Shown here: piece by piece, positions 1 through 8,783 of the stretch
How positions within the stretch are numbered: the stretch's first letter is position 1
How the letters are laid out: every line of letters starts with the position of its first letter
Program-made: the position numbers and the translations under genes
Notes under the pieces: generated by a model
Told to the model about the DNA's origin: nothing
Database searches by the model: none
The model's input: only the letters and a program-made list of their open reading frames with translations
From: Paenibacillus radicis (ex Xue et al. 2023)
GTDB lineage: Bacteria > Bacillota > Bacilli > Paenibacillales > NBRC-103111
DNA length: 64,000 nt
Reading direction: 5' to 3'
Assembly: GCF_024722015.1 (NCBI RefSeq)
Contig: NZ_JANQBD010000002.1
Coordinates: 124,001 to 188,000 of the forward strand

Positions 1-131
1 TGGAAGTCAAGCATTTGACTTGCAAAAGCTAATATCCCTCGCGAAAACCCACTATGTAGAAATATCACAGGGTCACCAACACCGATTTGTTCATAAAACA
101 TTTCCATGTTATTACATGCTAAATGTGGCAT
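1..131 (-). CDS. alpha/beta hydrolase, N-terminus only (cut by window edge)
   Basis: On the minus strand an ATG at 131 opens a frame that runs off the left edge (43 codons visible). Residues about 20-30 read GDPVIFLHSGFSRG, the beta-strand and oxyanion-hole region that starts many alpha/beta-hydrolase folds, and are followed by FASQMLDF. An AGGAGGG ribosome site lies at about 143-149, roughly 11 nt before the start. Internal ATGs at codons 9 and 11 are alternatives. The catalytic Ser-Asp-His residues lie outside the window, so the substrate cannot be judged. The fold call rests on the short motif only. Confidence 0.62.
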   Translation of the reverse strand, partial: MPHLACNNMEMFYEQIGVGDPVIFLHSGFSRGILAFASQMLDF

Positions 132-384
132 CTGTATTAAATCCCTCCTATTTTCTTACAATTAGAGTCCCTATTGTTTCCATATTAACAAACATATGTT
201 CTTGTTTAAATGATTTCTATTGAAGTATCCAGCCCTTTCATATTAGGAGTTGTTCGTATCGATTCCACGTTAGCCTCGTTATTTGAACTCTCGTTTCCCC
301 TTAGAATTTAAAAAAGCCCGCTATTTGCACGGACTTTATTCGGATTAAGTTCTATCGCGCACGAATCCTATCTACCGTCGACAC
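132..384. other. intergenic region
   Basis: No gene is supported here. It should hold the promoter of the leftward hydrolase. It also holds a terminator-like hairpin for the NIF3 gene at 313-337: AAAGCCCG pairs with CGGACTTT, and on the minus strand it is followed by a T-run. Confidence 0.5.
311..338 (-). terminator. Rho-independent terminator after NIF3-family gene
   Basis: AAAGCCCG (313-320) and CGGACTTT (330-337) form a stem with one mismatch. Read leftward, the hairpin is followed by six T. It lies about 50 nt past the NIF3 stop codon. Confidence 0.6.
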
Positions 385-1179
385 TTAAATGCGCTTTACC
401 GCGAGAAGGCTTGCGATAAAATCCACTTGAAGCTCAGGGAACGCTTCGCGCACCATCTCCACGACAGTTAGCATCCCTGCCTCCTCGCTATTCTGATGCC
501 CTGTAATAATCAGCGCTTTTTGAAGTCCCATATCCATGGCATCTCTCACATATTCGTTCGTCTCCCATTCATTCGTTTCGCCAACGATTAGGAGATCGAT
601 ATTTCCGTTTTCAAAGTATTTGATATGCGAACGACCGCCTGACGCGCCCGGCATCAATCCGAAACACCTCACTGACATCTCCGGATCTCCGGCCACCAGC
701 ATGCTATCGATATTGAGCTTCTCTTTCAGATGGGTGACTATGGTGCGGACGGTATGCTGCTCATCATGGGGGACCGTAAGCAGGTTCAACCTCTCTGGAT
801 CTGCGTAAGCTTCCCATTCCAGCTTCTTGAGCATGCCTATTAGAATGCCGTCCGGCTTGTATTTATGGACATAATCATGCAGCCGGAAGATCGAAATACC
901 TGACTCCTCGATAAGCATCCGCTTCCTTTCATATACCGGGTCCCCTGCTAGCCACTCAACTTCATCCTTGTGGTTGTAGTAAGTAGGCTCGTGTGTGATG
1001 ATCAGATCGACACCCGAATCAACTGCTTGCTTGATTGCAGCATAAGTTGTCATGAACACAACAGCCACTTTCCGGACCTCTGCATTCAGGCGTCCGCTCT
1101 TCAACGTATCGACGGTCGTTTCCAAAGGGCCAACCGGTTCGATGAGGCGATTCAGCACCATCTGCACAGTAATGATCAT
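385..1179 (-). CDS. NIF3-like dinuclear metal-centre protein (DUF34 family)
   Basis: This 264-residue protein matches the NIF3/YbgI/YqfO family in motifs. ITHEPTYYNH (about residues 61-70) supplies metal-ligand histidines of the binuclear site. GETNEWE (about 196-202) and GHQNSEEAGM (about 222-231) are the second ligand cluster near the C-terminus. It is shorter than YqfO of Bacillus (about 370), because the extra ferredoxin-like insert domain is absent. The biochemical role of the family is unsettled; GTP cyclohydrolase-like and metal-carrier roles have been proposed. The start follows AGGAGG with 8 nt spacing. It stands alone between a terminator and the opposite end of a membrane-associated gene pair. 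Confidence 0.85.
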   Translation of the reverse strand: MIITVQMVLNRLIEPVGPLETTVDTLKSGRLNAEVRKVAVVFMTTYAAIKQAVDSGVDLIITHEPTYYNHKDEVEWLAGDPVYERKRMLIEESGISIFRLHDYVHKYKPDGILIGMLKKLEWEAYADPERLNLLTVPHDEQHTVRTIVTHLKEKLNIDSMLVAGDPEMSVRCFGLMPGASGGRSHIKYFENGNIDLLIVGETNEWETNEYVRDAMDMGLQKALIITGHQNSEEAGMLTVVEMVREAFPELQVDFIASLLAVKRI

Positions 1180-1212
1180 GTGTAGGACCTCCTAATTAAT
1201 GGATTATGATGT

Positions 1213-1821
1213 TTATGTACAGTAAGGTTTTATATTCAATAACCCTATATCAACTGATGTCTCTATATAACCAACTATCTGATCAAACGTAAAAACATTA
1301 AGTTTTTCTTTTATAACTTTCTTATCATACTCCATATCGCCTAATACATAAGGAATCAATTCTCCAACATCTTTGGATGTAACCTCTTGCAAATCAAAGA
1401 TTGCAGGTAAATAATTGAGTATTTTTCTCAAATCATCTGTAAAACCATAGTATTCTAATAATTTTCCATTCAACAATCGGAAATCATTATGGTATAAATT
1501 AGCAATTTCTTTATTAGCTTCCATTCTGTTTCTCAACCAAGGAAGATAAAAACCCTTCAGCCATATATCATCAGCGATTAAATGTGTAAAATATCCCAAT
1601 ATATAATGACTTTCTACGTGCGAACTATATTTATCCAGAAACCCTTTATAGTCAATATGTCTAGAATAGTCTTGTACTTCACCATTAAAGAAATGTGATA
1701 ACTCTTTCGGTGAAACCGCATCGGGAGCAACACCTCCAATCAAAAATGATGTTTTATCTTCAATCGACAGACACTCTGCTATTTTATTAGCAATAATCAA
1801 ATGCATTATTCTTGAGCCCAT
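1213..1821 (-). CDS. zinc-dependent phospholipase C-like hydrolase
   Basis: The N-terminus reads MGSRIMHLIIANKIAE. A GGVAPDAVSP motif follows near residue 30, and HYILGYFTHLIADDIW lies near residues 92-107. These His/Asp-rich signatures belong to the zinc-dependent phospholipase C / P1 nuclease fold often annotated as hydrolase in Bacillales. About 202 residues fits the family. I chose ATG 1821 because GAGGGG lies just before it; an upstream in-frame ATG at 1833 has a poor ribosome site. The upstream stalk-domain gene ends at 1830, so the two genes overlap and are probably co-translated. No signal peptide is present, so it is probably cytoplasmic. The true substrate is unknown. Confidence 0.72.
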   Translation of the reverse strand: MGSRIMHLIIANKIAECLSIEDKTSFLIGGVAPDAVSPKELSHFFNGEVQDYSRHIDYKGFLDKYSSHVESHYILGYFTHLIADDIWLKGFYLPWLRNRMEANKEIANLYHNDFRLLNGKLLEYYGFTDDLRKILNYLPAIFDLQEVTSKDVGELIPYVLGDMEYDKKVIKEKLNVFTFDQIVGYIETSVDIGLLNIKPYCT

Positions 1822-1829
1822 AATTCCCC

Positions 1830-3002
1830 TCATTCTTTAATAATTTCTTTTAACGTTTCTTCAGTTGGTTTAAAATCAGGGATGACACTGAGTAAATAAT
1901 GTTTTTGGCCGTCGCTGCATCCATCAAGAGAAAGCAGCTTTCCATACCATGTTCTTTCCTCCCATATCATGGATTTGCAGGAGACCTTGTAGGCTTTCTC
2001 AACCGTCATATTGTCGCGTGAGGGATCGAATTGCATCCAGATGCTATCGCTATCATCCCGATAGTCCAAGTCAATATAGATGGGGCCAGAATCTATTGAA
2101 TAACGAATAATGCGTATGTTATCAGGCTCATGCATGCTAACATTTTTCTGGAAAGCTTCCAGCTTGCTGAAATTTTCTTTTTTAAATGGCAGGCTGACAA
2201 TGGCATTGTTATCACTGAGTGTAATGGAGCGATCCTGTTCATTCCAGACTACGCTAAAATCCAATTCCTCCATAAGGTCACGAAGTGGCGCGTAAACGAT
2301 ACCACTGTCCTTAATGCTTATCGAATCCATATATTTGGGTCCATTTTTCAGCATAAGGATGTTGCTTCCCGTATAGACGGTTACCTCCTTATTTCCTTTG
2401 GCTAAACGGATTTGCTCGTGATCGTCCGGATTACTCAGCCGCTCTATCCCCATTTCCTTAAACAAGTGATCCTGAAGGGGCATTAGCGCCATGTCTTTCG
2501 GATCGATACGGACAGAACCCATTTCTTCGTAGTGATAACGCAGTTTGATGTCATTGACGGCCAACGTGGACACATTATCATACCTCTGTAGGGGTACACC
2601 CAGACGTTCGTCCAGCGGCTTCTCATCATCATTTATAGCTCCGGTGCCCGAACAGATTGAAGTTGTTCCATCCGAATTTTTGAATACAAGATACGATTTG
2701 CCAAACTCAAAAGAAATACCACACATCGAACTGATGGTACTGGAAAGAACATGCGTTACCGAAGGAACATCCCCTTTATAAACGCTCGAAACCCCAAACT
2801 CGACTTTAGCTTGATTCAACTTTTTATTGTGCCAGATCCCCACCACCTTGCCAGTAAAAATCTGCTCCGCATGCTCGATCTTTTGCTCGAAGGTTAGCGG
2901 TATACAACTGCAGGCATAGCAGGTCGCTCCTGACATTAACAGCGAAACAAGTAGCCCAACCAGCAGAGTCATTACAAATCGTCTAATGTTCAATTCCCTC
3001 AC
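1830..3002 (-). CDS. secreted NTR/TIMP-like protein with C-terminal stalk domain
   Basis: The protein has 390 residues. Residues 1-30 form a signal peptide (RR, hydrophobic core, YA at the cut) and the mature chain would begin CSCIPLTFEQ. A Cys-x-Cys at the very N-terminus followed by an OB-like segment (IFTGKVVGI, VYKGDVP) is the hallmark of TIMP/netrin (NTR) modules; a distant CGISFEFGKSYLVF could carry the partner cysteine. Residues about 205-275 (VTVYTGSNILMLKNG through VYAPLRDLMEELDFSVVWNEQDRSITL) are a copper-amine-oxidase N-terminal-like stalk domain, common in secreted Paenibacillus proteins. GTG start with AAGGAT upstream. It overlaps the PLC-like gene. An unusual but plausible fusion; function unknown, probably cell surface. 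Confidence 0.7.
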   Translation of the reverse strand: MRELNIRRFVMTLLVGLLVSLLMSGATCYACSCIPLTFEQKIEHAEQIFTGKVVGIWHNKKLNQAKVEFGVSSVYKGDVPSVTHVLSSTISSMCGISFEFGKSYLVFKNSDGTTSICSGTGAINDDEKPLDERLGVPLQRYDNVSTLAVNDIKLRYHYEEMGSVRIDPKDMALMPLQDHLFKEMGIERLSNPDDHEQIRLAKGNKEVTVYTGSNILMLKNGPKYMDSISIKDSGIVYAPLRDLMEELDFSVVWNEQDRSITLSDNNAIVSLPFKKENFSKLEAFQKNVSMHEPDNIRIIRYSIDSGPIYIDLDYRDDSDSIWMQFDPSRDNMTVEKAYKVSCKSMIWEERTWYGKLLSLDGCSDGQKHYLLSVIPDFKPTEETLKEIIKE

Positions 3003-3075
3003 CCCACATCCTTATACTTCCAGATCATGGTAAAAGTTTCGCAGGGACATTGAAAAGTACTGCCCATTATTTAAA

Positions 3076-3102
3076 TAGGCTGCCAAGTTTGCTGGCAGCC
3101 TA
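3076..3102 (-). terminator. terminator after Nudix gene
   Basis: A perfect 10-bp stem (TAGGCTGCCA with TGGCAGCCTA) and a 7-nt loop are followed leftward by TTTAAAT. It lies 45 nt past the Nudix stop. Confidence 0.7.
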
Positions 3103-3147
3103 GAATATGATTACACTCTCGTGTCCCGTCCCTCCGTGACGGATAAT

Positions 3148-3585
3148 TTAAGAAATGTAAAACCCTTCAACATCTAAATCGAATGAATGGTATTTCAACT
3201 CCCTATTTTGAATCCACATTTCCAAGGGTATAACCCACGGGCGAAATTTGATAAAATTGCGCAAATCCCTTCTATTCACAAACTGCATCTCAAGAATATC
3301 TGGATCAGGTTCTTCAACTTCGTTTTGTTCTGAATGCAAGCTGCCTGCATAATAAACTTGGAGATACTGCCCATATTTTTCTGAAGAATACTCCGTAACG
3401 AAAGCAACAGCTTCAGAAGCTATTTTTATCCCCGTTTCCTCATACAATTCTCGTTTTGCAGCTTGTAAGAAAGTTTCACCGAATTCTGTCGAACCTTTCG
3501 GCAAACTCCAGCCAGATTTATCTTTTACTAATAGAACCGCATCGTCTTTTAAAACCACGATTCCAGCTGCGAGATTATGAGCCAT
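3148..3585 (-). CDS. Nudix hydrolase
   Basis: This 145-residue single-domain protein has a complete Nudix box, G-x5-E-x7-REL-x-EE-x-G-I, starting GSTEFGETF near residue 31 and ending RELYEETGI. It is preceded by the usual strand VLLVKDKSGWSLPKG. The glutamates of RELYEETG bind Mg2+, and the family cleaves nucleoside diphosphates linked to another moiety. The sequence alone does not give the substrate. AAGGAGG sits 8 nt before ATG. It is monocistronic, with its own terminator. Confidence 0.88.
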   Translation of the reverse strand: MAHNLAAGIVVLKDDAVLLVKDKSGWSLPKGSTEFGETFLQAAKRELYEETGIKIASEAVAFVTEYSSEKYGQYLQVYYAGSLHSEQNEVEEPDPDILEMQFVNRRDLRNFIKFRPWVIPLEMWIQNRELKYHSFDLDVEGFYIS

Positions 3586-3825
3586 TTTTTCGCCTCCTTC
3601 TAGGATTATGTATATATTTTCAGCTTAATTATCCCATGGAATTTAATGGCATTTAATGGAATATAGTGACGATTTTGAGACAATTATTTCGATTAATAGG
3701 TCGGTCCCTCGGTTCTGGTCAAGAAAACAGACAAAATACTTACGTATAAAAAAACTCCACACAGTAATTCGCCTGTACGGAGCTTCAAAATCTCATACAC
3801 TAAACCTTGAAATATGACTTATGAC
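3586..3825. other. intergenic region
   Basis: No coding signal was seen on either strand. It contains the Nudix promoter region (AT-rich, 3600-3660) and a terminator hairpin at 3754-3783 for the BI-1 gene. Confidence 0.5.
3754..3783 (-). terminator. terminator after BI-1 gene
   Basis: Read leftward, CTCCGTACAG and CTGTGTGGAG pair over 10 positions (two G-T wobbles) and are followed by seven T. Confidence 0.7.
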
Positions 3826-4560
3826 TTACTTTCTTAGCTTTGAAAGCAGTCTAAGAACTTCGATATACAACCAGACTACAGTTATAAGCAGGCCAAACGC
3901 CCCGTACCACTCCATATATTTGGGAGCCCGGTTTTGGGAACCTCGTTCTATAAAATCAAAATCCAAAATTAAATTCAGCGCGGCAATGATAACGATGAAC
4001 AACGAGATTCCAATTCCAATTATCCCATTGTCATGTAGATACGGCATTCTGACTCCAAAAAAACCTAATAGCCAACTTACCAAGTAAACAACCATTATTC
4101 CCATAGTAGAGATAATGATAACCCGCTTAAATGTTTCAGTTGCCCTAATTATATGTAATTTGTAAGCCACCAATAATCCAACAAAAACTCCAAGGGTGAT
4201 CATGACTGCCTGCAGCGCAATACCATGATATTTAGCTTCATAGATCGCTGATATGCTGCCTAAAGCAAGCCCTTCCAGTAATGCATAGACAGGAACCGCA
4301 ACGGGCGAAATCCTGGGAACAAAAGAAATAAGTAGGCTTAATATTAATGCCCCTATTATCCCGGTGATCAAAAAAGGCTGTACGTTTTGGGATTGGAAGT
4401 AAAGATTCCAAACATAAAAGGCAGAGCCAAGTAATATGGCCAGTGAAATAAAGGCTTTATTCACTGTCCCGCCAATCGTCATGGTGTCGGCTCCAAATTC
4501 GGATGCCCGTTTGAAAGTATTTTCTTGTAAAACAGGATTACCGCTTCGGTCATAACTCAA
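3826..4560 (-). CDS. Bax inhibitor-1/YccA family membrane protein
   Basis: The 244-residue protein has the family's N-terminal tag (SGNPVLQENTFKRA) followed by seven predicted membrane spans. FVPRISPVAVPVYALLEGLALGSISAIYEAKYHG lies mid-chain as two family-typical pieces. The C-terminus carries the acidic LILDFDFIERG loop that contains the conserved Asp pair of BI-1 channels. The family is linked to Ca2+ leak and stress tolerance; in Bacillus the YetJ homologue is a pH-sensitive Ca2+ leak. TTG start, GAGGTGA 7 nt upstream. Its terminator is at 3754-3783. Confidence 0.88.
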   Translation of the reverse strand: MSYDRSGNPVLQENTFKRASEFGADTMTIGGTVNKAFISLAILLGSAFYVWNLYFQSQNVQPFLITGIIGALILSLLISFVPRISPVAVPVYALLEGLALGSISAIYEAKYHGIALQAVMITLGVFVGLLVAYKLHIIRATETFKRVIIISTMGIMVVYLVSWLLGFFGVRMPYLHDNGIIGIGISLFIVIIAALNLILDFDFIERGSQNRAPKYMEWYGAFGLLITVVWLYIEVLRLLSKLRK

Positions 4561-4661
4561 TTTTAATCACCTCATATTTGTTGTTCACTACAATTTTTAA
4601 TATAACACAACTTTCATCTTATCAACGCTATTTCAGGTGGAATAATTTTCTGAAATATGCA

Positions 4662-4705
4662 GAAATGCCCGCCTACGTCGATGGCAACCGAGTGGCGGGC
4701 ATTTC
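4662..4705. terminator. strong hairpin between BI-1 and PPK2 genes
   Basis: GAAATGCCCGCC (4662-4673) and GGCGGGCATTTC (4694-4705) form a perfect 12-bp stem. It lies 110 nt beyond the PPK2 stop on the minus strand. The T-run is weak on both sides, so it may act as an mRNA 3' stabiliser as well as a terminator. Confidence 0.55.
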
Positions 4706-4816
4706 ATTTATATGTTAAGGGGTATGAGTTAATAGTATACCTCTCCTATTAACCTAACGTTAAATGAAACTTAAATTCTTATTAACTTTACGTCTCTTGA
4801 ACTTATCGTCCGTTGG

Positions 4817-5650
4817 TTACAACAGGCTTTTTTTGCTTTCCTCGTTATGCTGTTTCAGAAGCGTCTGCACTTCGATATTCGCCATCGGATAAGAAAGGCC
4901 CAGCTTCTCCATGGAGCGAAGAATAATCCGGAGCACCAAATAGTCGCGGAACCAGCGCTCATTGGCCGGGACGACATACCAAGGGCAATGCTTAGTTGCT
5001 GTATGCCGGAAGACATCTTCGTAAGCGGCAGTGTATTGGTCCCAATAGCGCCGCTCCTCTAGATCACTCGGATCGAATTTCCAGAGTTTCTCAGGGTTTT
5101 CCAGCCGTTGGCGGATTTTCTCTAGTTGAAATTCGGGGGATATATGCAGGAAAATTTTGATCAGCAGCACTCCGCTGTCCGTAAGCAGCTTCTCGAAATC
5201 TCGAATATGATTCAGGCGAACCGCCGCTTCATCGTCCTGAATCATGCCGTGCACCCGGGTAATTAATACATCCTCGTAGTAAGACCGATTAAAGGCGGCG
5301 ATGTAACCTTTGGCCGGGACAACCTTGTGGGTCCGCCACAAAAAATCGTGGGAAGACTCCTCTGGGGTCGGCTTCTTAAAGCTCTCCGCTCGAAAGCCTT
5401 GTGGATTCAGGTTGGACAATACTTTCTTGATAACGCCGTCTTTTCCGCTGCAGTCCATGCCTTGAAACAAAATGAGCACGCCGTTCGTTTTGGAAGCGAA
5501 CAGCTTATCCTGTAGCTCGAGAAGTTTCTTCTCCATGTGTTCAAACTCTTCATGAATCTCTTCCTTGCTCTTGAAGCCGCCTTTGTCATTCGGATCAAAG
5601 CGGCGAAGCACGATCTCTTCTTTTTTGTTCAACCGATAGGATTTCAGCAT
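4817..5650 (-). CDS. ppk2: polyphosphate kinase 2 family protein (PPK2)
   Basis: PPK2 enzymes move phosphate between polyphosphate and nucleotides. The 277-residue chain shows the Walker A-like GMDCSGKDGVIKKV near residue 64. The lid-region markers FLWRTHKVVPAKG and Walker B-like FNRSYYEDVL follow near residues 104-130, with VHGMI after. An N-terminal helical stretch (HEEFEHMEKKLLELQDKL) precedes them. A single domain of this length fits the short class I/III enzymes that phosphorylate NMP or NDP; I cannot separate AMP from ADP/GDP preference. GGAGG precedes the ATG. It stands alone and points away from the next gene. Confidence 0.88.
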   Translation of the reverse strand: MLKSYRLNKKEEIVLRRFDPNDKGGFKSKEEIHEEFEHMEKKLLELQDKLFASKTNGVLILFQGMDCSGKDGVIKKVLSNLNPQGFRAESFKKPTPEESSHDFLWRTHKVVPAKGYIAAFNRSYYEDVLITRVHGMIQDDEAAVRLNHIRDFEKLLTDSGVLLIKIFLHISPEFQLEKIRQRLENPEKLWKFDPSDLEERRYWDQYTAAYEDVFRHTATKHCPWYVVPANERWFRDYLVLRIILRSMEKLGLSYPMANIEVQTLLKQHNEESKKSLL

Positions 5651-5792
5651 GAGAAAACCTCCAAACGCTTTTTAATGTATTATATCACTTCGATCCGGAA
5701 ATTTAACCTATAATAGATTTGGCTTGCGAAGTCAACCTGTAACTTTTTACCATGAACCCGCGTTTAAATCAAGGAAAGGAGATGACGCAATA

Positions 5793-7379
5793 ATGAGATT
5801 AAAATGGGTTATGTATACGGTCGTTTTATCACTATGCATGAGCTTCTTAGCTCCTTCAGGACACAGTCTAGCCGCGGATATAAGCGTGAGGGTTAAGCTC
5901 CCGGATTTTGCGGTGAATCTGAACGGTCATTCGGTGGAGAATCAGTACCGCGAATACCCGCTGTTAGTTTATCACGATATCACCTATTTTCCGATGACGT
6001 GGAATGATACCAGGCTGCTCGGGTTGGAGGCGAATTGGTCGCCGGAAGACGGCTTGAATATTAAGCAAAGCCGTGTGACCTCTTCGTATATTCCATACAA
6101 GTCCGAGAGTCGCAATGCGGCCGCCTACACGGCGGAGGTTCCCGCCTCGGCCGTTACGATCAACGGCAAGACGATCGACAACACTAAAGAAGAATATCCG
6201 TTGTTAAGCTTCCGGGATATCACTTATTTCCCTCTGACATGGCGCTTCGTACATGACGAATTCGGATGGGATTACCGGTGGAGCGATACCGGCGGCCTCA
6301 GCATCACGTCCCGTAACCCGCAGCTACAAACGGTCGGCCTTCCTGTATATGCCGGGGAGAACGACGTCGCCCTGTTTAAGGGGTATTATTATTTCGTCGA
6401 GACGACGAACAAGATGAACCATGTATATCGGGCTCCCGTGCAACAACCATCCGACAAGGAAGAGATTTATTCCTATAACATCGAAACCTATCAAGGGCTG
6501 CAAAAGCATTTATCCTTTCAAATCCGTGACAACACTTTGTGGTTTACCTATCACCTCGGGGGAAATATTATGGGTCACGACGAGTTCGTGAAAATTGGTG
6601 ACGACGGGAAAGCGGAGCTGTTACATAAAGGGTATCTCGATTTCCGCAATACGTCTTACGGAACATTAATCGTCAAACTTGGCGCTTCGGCGTTCGAAGG
6701 CGGCAAGTTGTATTTGTCACCATCGGGTCAGGAAGAGACAAACCTCAAAAGTATAGGCGACCCGGATCTGATGTATGCCGTTACATCCAGCGGCATCTCG
6801 GTAGGAGTCGGGCGTGATGCTGCTTCCTATATCTCCGTCATCCAAGACGATGTGTACGTGCTTACCTCACGCATGAGCTACTCTGACGCAAATAAAATTT
6901 ACAAAATTAATCTGAAGACGAATAAAAGCGATAAAATCGTCAACTCAAGTGTCAGCTGGTTCCGAGTTATAGATAACAAGATGTATTATGTAAAAGACGA
7001 GGATAATGCGTTATATTCGTCCGCGTTAGACGGGACGGGCGAATTGAAACAGTCCGACCATGCTGTGTCATGGTTTGACAGCATCGATGGCAACGTCTAT
7101 TACACAACCAAGAAGGAGGCGAACCAATTCGAGCTATACCAAGCCGATCCGAACGGAGAAGACCCACGCGTATGGACTACGCCAGTCGCCGAAGTACAAG
7201 TGTTGAACAATCAGCTCGTCTGCCGTCTTGGTGGTAACGAAGACTACGGCATCGTAATGCTGGACGGTTCAGCCCACCGGCTGCTGAGCGTGGCCGATCC
7301 GATCTCACGCGTACTTACATCCGACGATGGGATTTTACTCCAAACCTCAAAGGGTTCCTCGATCGAACTCATTCGTTGA
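5793..7379 (+). CDS. exported DUF5050-type beta-propeller protein with two stalk domains
   Basis: I chose ATG 5793 because AAAGGAG lies 8 nt before it and a clean signal peptide follows (KWVMYTVVLSLCMSFLAPSG, SLAAD cut). The frame is open from 5724 but without a good ribosome site. Mature residues about 30-85 and 95-150 are tandem stalk modules (VNLNGHSVENQYREYPLL, then VTINGKTIDNTKEEYPLL, each followed by DITYFP-TW). The rest has recurring short blades (MYYVKDEDNALYSSALDG, VYYTTKKEANQFELYQAD) typical of the DUF5050 / low-density-lipoprotein-receptor-like propeller. Probably a surface binding protein; ligand unknown. A hairpin terminator follows. Confidence 0.75.
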   Translation: MRLKWVMYTVVLSLCMSFLAPSGHSLAADISVRVKLPDFAVNLNGHSVENQYREYPLLVYHDITYFPMTWNDTRLLGLEANWSPEDGLNIKQSRVTSSYIPYKSESRNAAAYTAEVPASAVTINGKTIDNTKEEYPLLSFRDITYFPLTWRFVHDEFGWDYRWSDTGGLSITSRNPQLQTVGLPVYAGENDVALFKGYYYFVETTNKMNHVYRAPVQQPSDKEEIYSYNIETYQGLQKHLSFQIRDNTLWFTYHLGGNIMGHDEFVKIGDDGKAELLHKGYLDFRNTSYGTLIVKLGASAFEGGKLYLSPSGQEETNLKSIGDPDLMYAVTSSGISVGVGRDAASYISVIQDDVYVLTSRMSYSDANKIYKINLKTNKSDKIVNSSVSWFRVIDNKMYYVKDEDNALYSSALDGTGELKQSDHAVSWFDSIDGNVYYTTKKEANQFELYQADPNGEDPRVWTTPVAEVQVLNNQLVCRLGGNEDYGIVMLDGSAHRLLSVADPISRVLTSDDGILLQTSKGSSIELIR

Positions 7380-7401
7380 ACGAAAATTCTAAAGATACAA
7401 A

Positions 7402-7434
7402 AAAGCAGCTTGACCCAACGCGGTCAGCTGCTTT
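7402..7434 (+). terminator. terminator after DUF5050 gene
   Basis: AAAGCAGCTTGACC and GGTCAGCTGCTTT pair with one bulged T. It begins 23 nt after the stop. The T-run is short. Confidence 0.6.
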
Positions 7435-7517
7435 CTGATTATATCAGGGCGAGAATGTACCTTACAGGTTTACTTGTGCATCGGCAAACTTGCAAGGTTC
7501 TTAAGGAATTACTGTGT

Positions 7518-7700
7518 TTATTCTTGGTTGGATTGGATAATTTCATCCAGCTCAGTTTCTTGTTGATTAGCTGCAGCAAGTATTTCTTGATCCTGTTCGT
7601 TATAGCCTTGAATCTCAGCTGCGGCTTGTGCTTGTTTGTTCAACTGATCCTCTGTCTGTCCAATTCCATGTGCGCCTTGATGTCCCCTGCTAGTAGCCAT
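7518..7700 (-). CDS. small hydrophilic protein, unknown
   Basis: The 60-residue, Gln- and Glu-rich chain has no membrane segment or cysteine. AGGAGG stands 9 nt before the ATG, which argues that it is translated. The composition (QGAHGIGQTEDQLNKQAQ, many A/Q/E/N) recalls small spore or stress proteins, but I recognise no motif. It is convergent with the DUF5050 gene. Confidence 0.5.
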   Translation of the reverse strand: MATSRGHQGAHGIGQTEDQLNKQAQAAAEIQGYNEQDQEILAAANQQETELDEIIQSNQE

Positions 7701-7818
7701 TCTATAATACCTCCTAATTTTTATATTGATAAAACAATGTTAGTATGTCCTGATCCTTGGAAATTAATGCTTACTGATATTTCGCTATTTGGCTCCAATG
7801 AAGGGTGTGTATTATTTA

Positions 7819-8685
7819 TTATCTACTTTGGTTTTTGCGATATTGGCTTGGTGTAATCCCCATTTTTTTACGGAATAGAGCATGGAAAAATTTCATATCC
7901 AAGTAGCCTACTTGATTGGCAACCTGATAAATCGGTATATCCGTAGAAATCAGAAGCTCGCAGCTCTTTTGAACCCTTATATTTTGCAAATATTGGGTAA
8001 AGGTTGAATCTGTCGTTCTCTTGAACAACCGTTGGAAATGACTAGAGCTTAAATAGAAATTTTCGGCGACGTCCTGTACGGTAATGTTTTGGGTAGAGTT
8101 GCACTTGATGAATTGAATAATTTCTTCCATCTTGTTGATTGTTGTAGGATTATCTGAATTCAGTGCAGCACGTTGAAGCATAACTAGTATTTGAACGAGA
8201 CTCGAGACAAGCAAAGCTTCATAACCCGTGTACCGCTTCAAATATTCCGAATACATCTTCTGAATCATCTCAAAAAAAATATTGTGCCTGTCCTCAAAAT
8301 GAAGCCAGTGATCAACGCATTTATCCGGTTCGTAAACGATTTCAAACATTTTAGAGTCAATAGGTAAAAGCGCTTTCCAATCACGAAGAATTTCAACGTT
8401 GAATAGACATTTGTATATAACGAGCGTATGGTCCTGCCTGCGGGAAAGAGGCAGATACGTGTGCGGAATCCCACTTGGAATGATAAACATATCCCCATGC
8501 TTAACAGGAATTACTTGATCCTCAATATGTAGATGACCTGACCCTTCCCCTACCAAGTTGATACTAGTAAATTCAAGTATTTGCTGCACGGATGTAAACG
8601 CTTTCTCATAACTGTTTAAACTAATAGTGATGTGTCCCCCTTCAGCGGAGGAAACCTCAGTCATATGCTCTATTTTTTCTAACAA
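7819..8685 (-). CDS. AraC-family regulator with cupin sensor domain
   Basis: The 288-residue chain has an N-terminal cupin (HLHIEDQVIPVKHGDMFIIP and GIPHTYLPL, residues about 54-82). The C-terminus carries two helix-turn-helix units (ITVQDVAENFYLSSSHFQRLFK, then IYQVANQVGYLDMKFFHALFRKKMGITPSQYRK, each seen in part), the classic AraC/XylS layout. It probably senses a sugar-like ligand. TTG start with GAGGTG upstream. It follows the solute-binding protein gene on the same strand, with a GGCCAG/CTGGCC hairpin (8708-8750) between them, so it may be a separate transcript. Confidence 0.88.
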   Translation of the reverse strand: MLEKIEHMTEVSSAEGGHITISLNSYEKAFTSVQQILEFTSINLVGEGSGHLHIEDQVIPVKHGDMFIIPSGIPHTYLPLSRRQDHTLVIYKCLFNVEILRDWKALLPIDSKMFEIVYEPDKCVDHWLHFEDRHNIFFEMIQKMYSEYLKRYTGYEALLVSSLVQILVMLQRAALNSDNPTTINKMEEIIQFIKCNSTQNITVQDVAENFYLSSSHFQRLFKRTTDSTFTQYLQNIRVQKSCELLISTDIPIYQVANQVGYLDMKFFHALFRKKMGITPSQYRKNQSR

Positions 8686-8783
8686 GTTCTACACACCTCA
8701 CCCTCTTACAGCTGGCCAGTAAGTTTCTCTATAATAACCTGCTGGCCTTTATGTTCATTTTAGAGATTTTCAGGATATTAAAA

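Noticed and set aside
20..223. 67-codon plus-strand frame at the left edge
   Set aside because: No ribosome site, odd composition, and the minus strand here encodes a recognisable hydrolase start.
7410..7856. 148-codon plus-strand frame
   Set aside because: It begins inside a terminator and runs opposite the small protein gene and the end of the AraC gene; no ribosome site.
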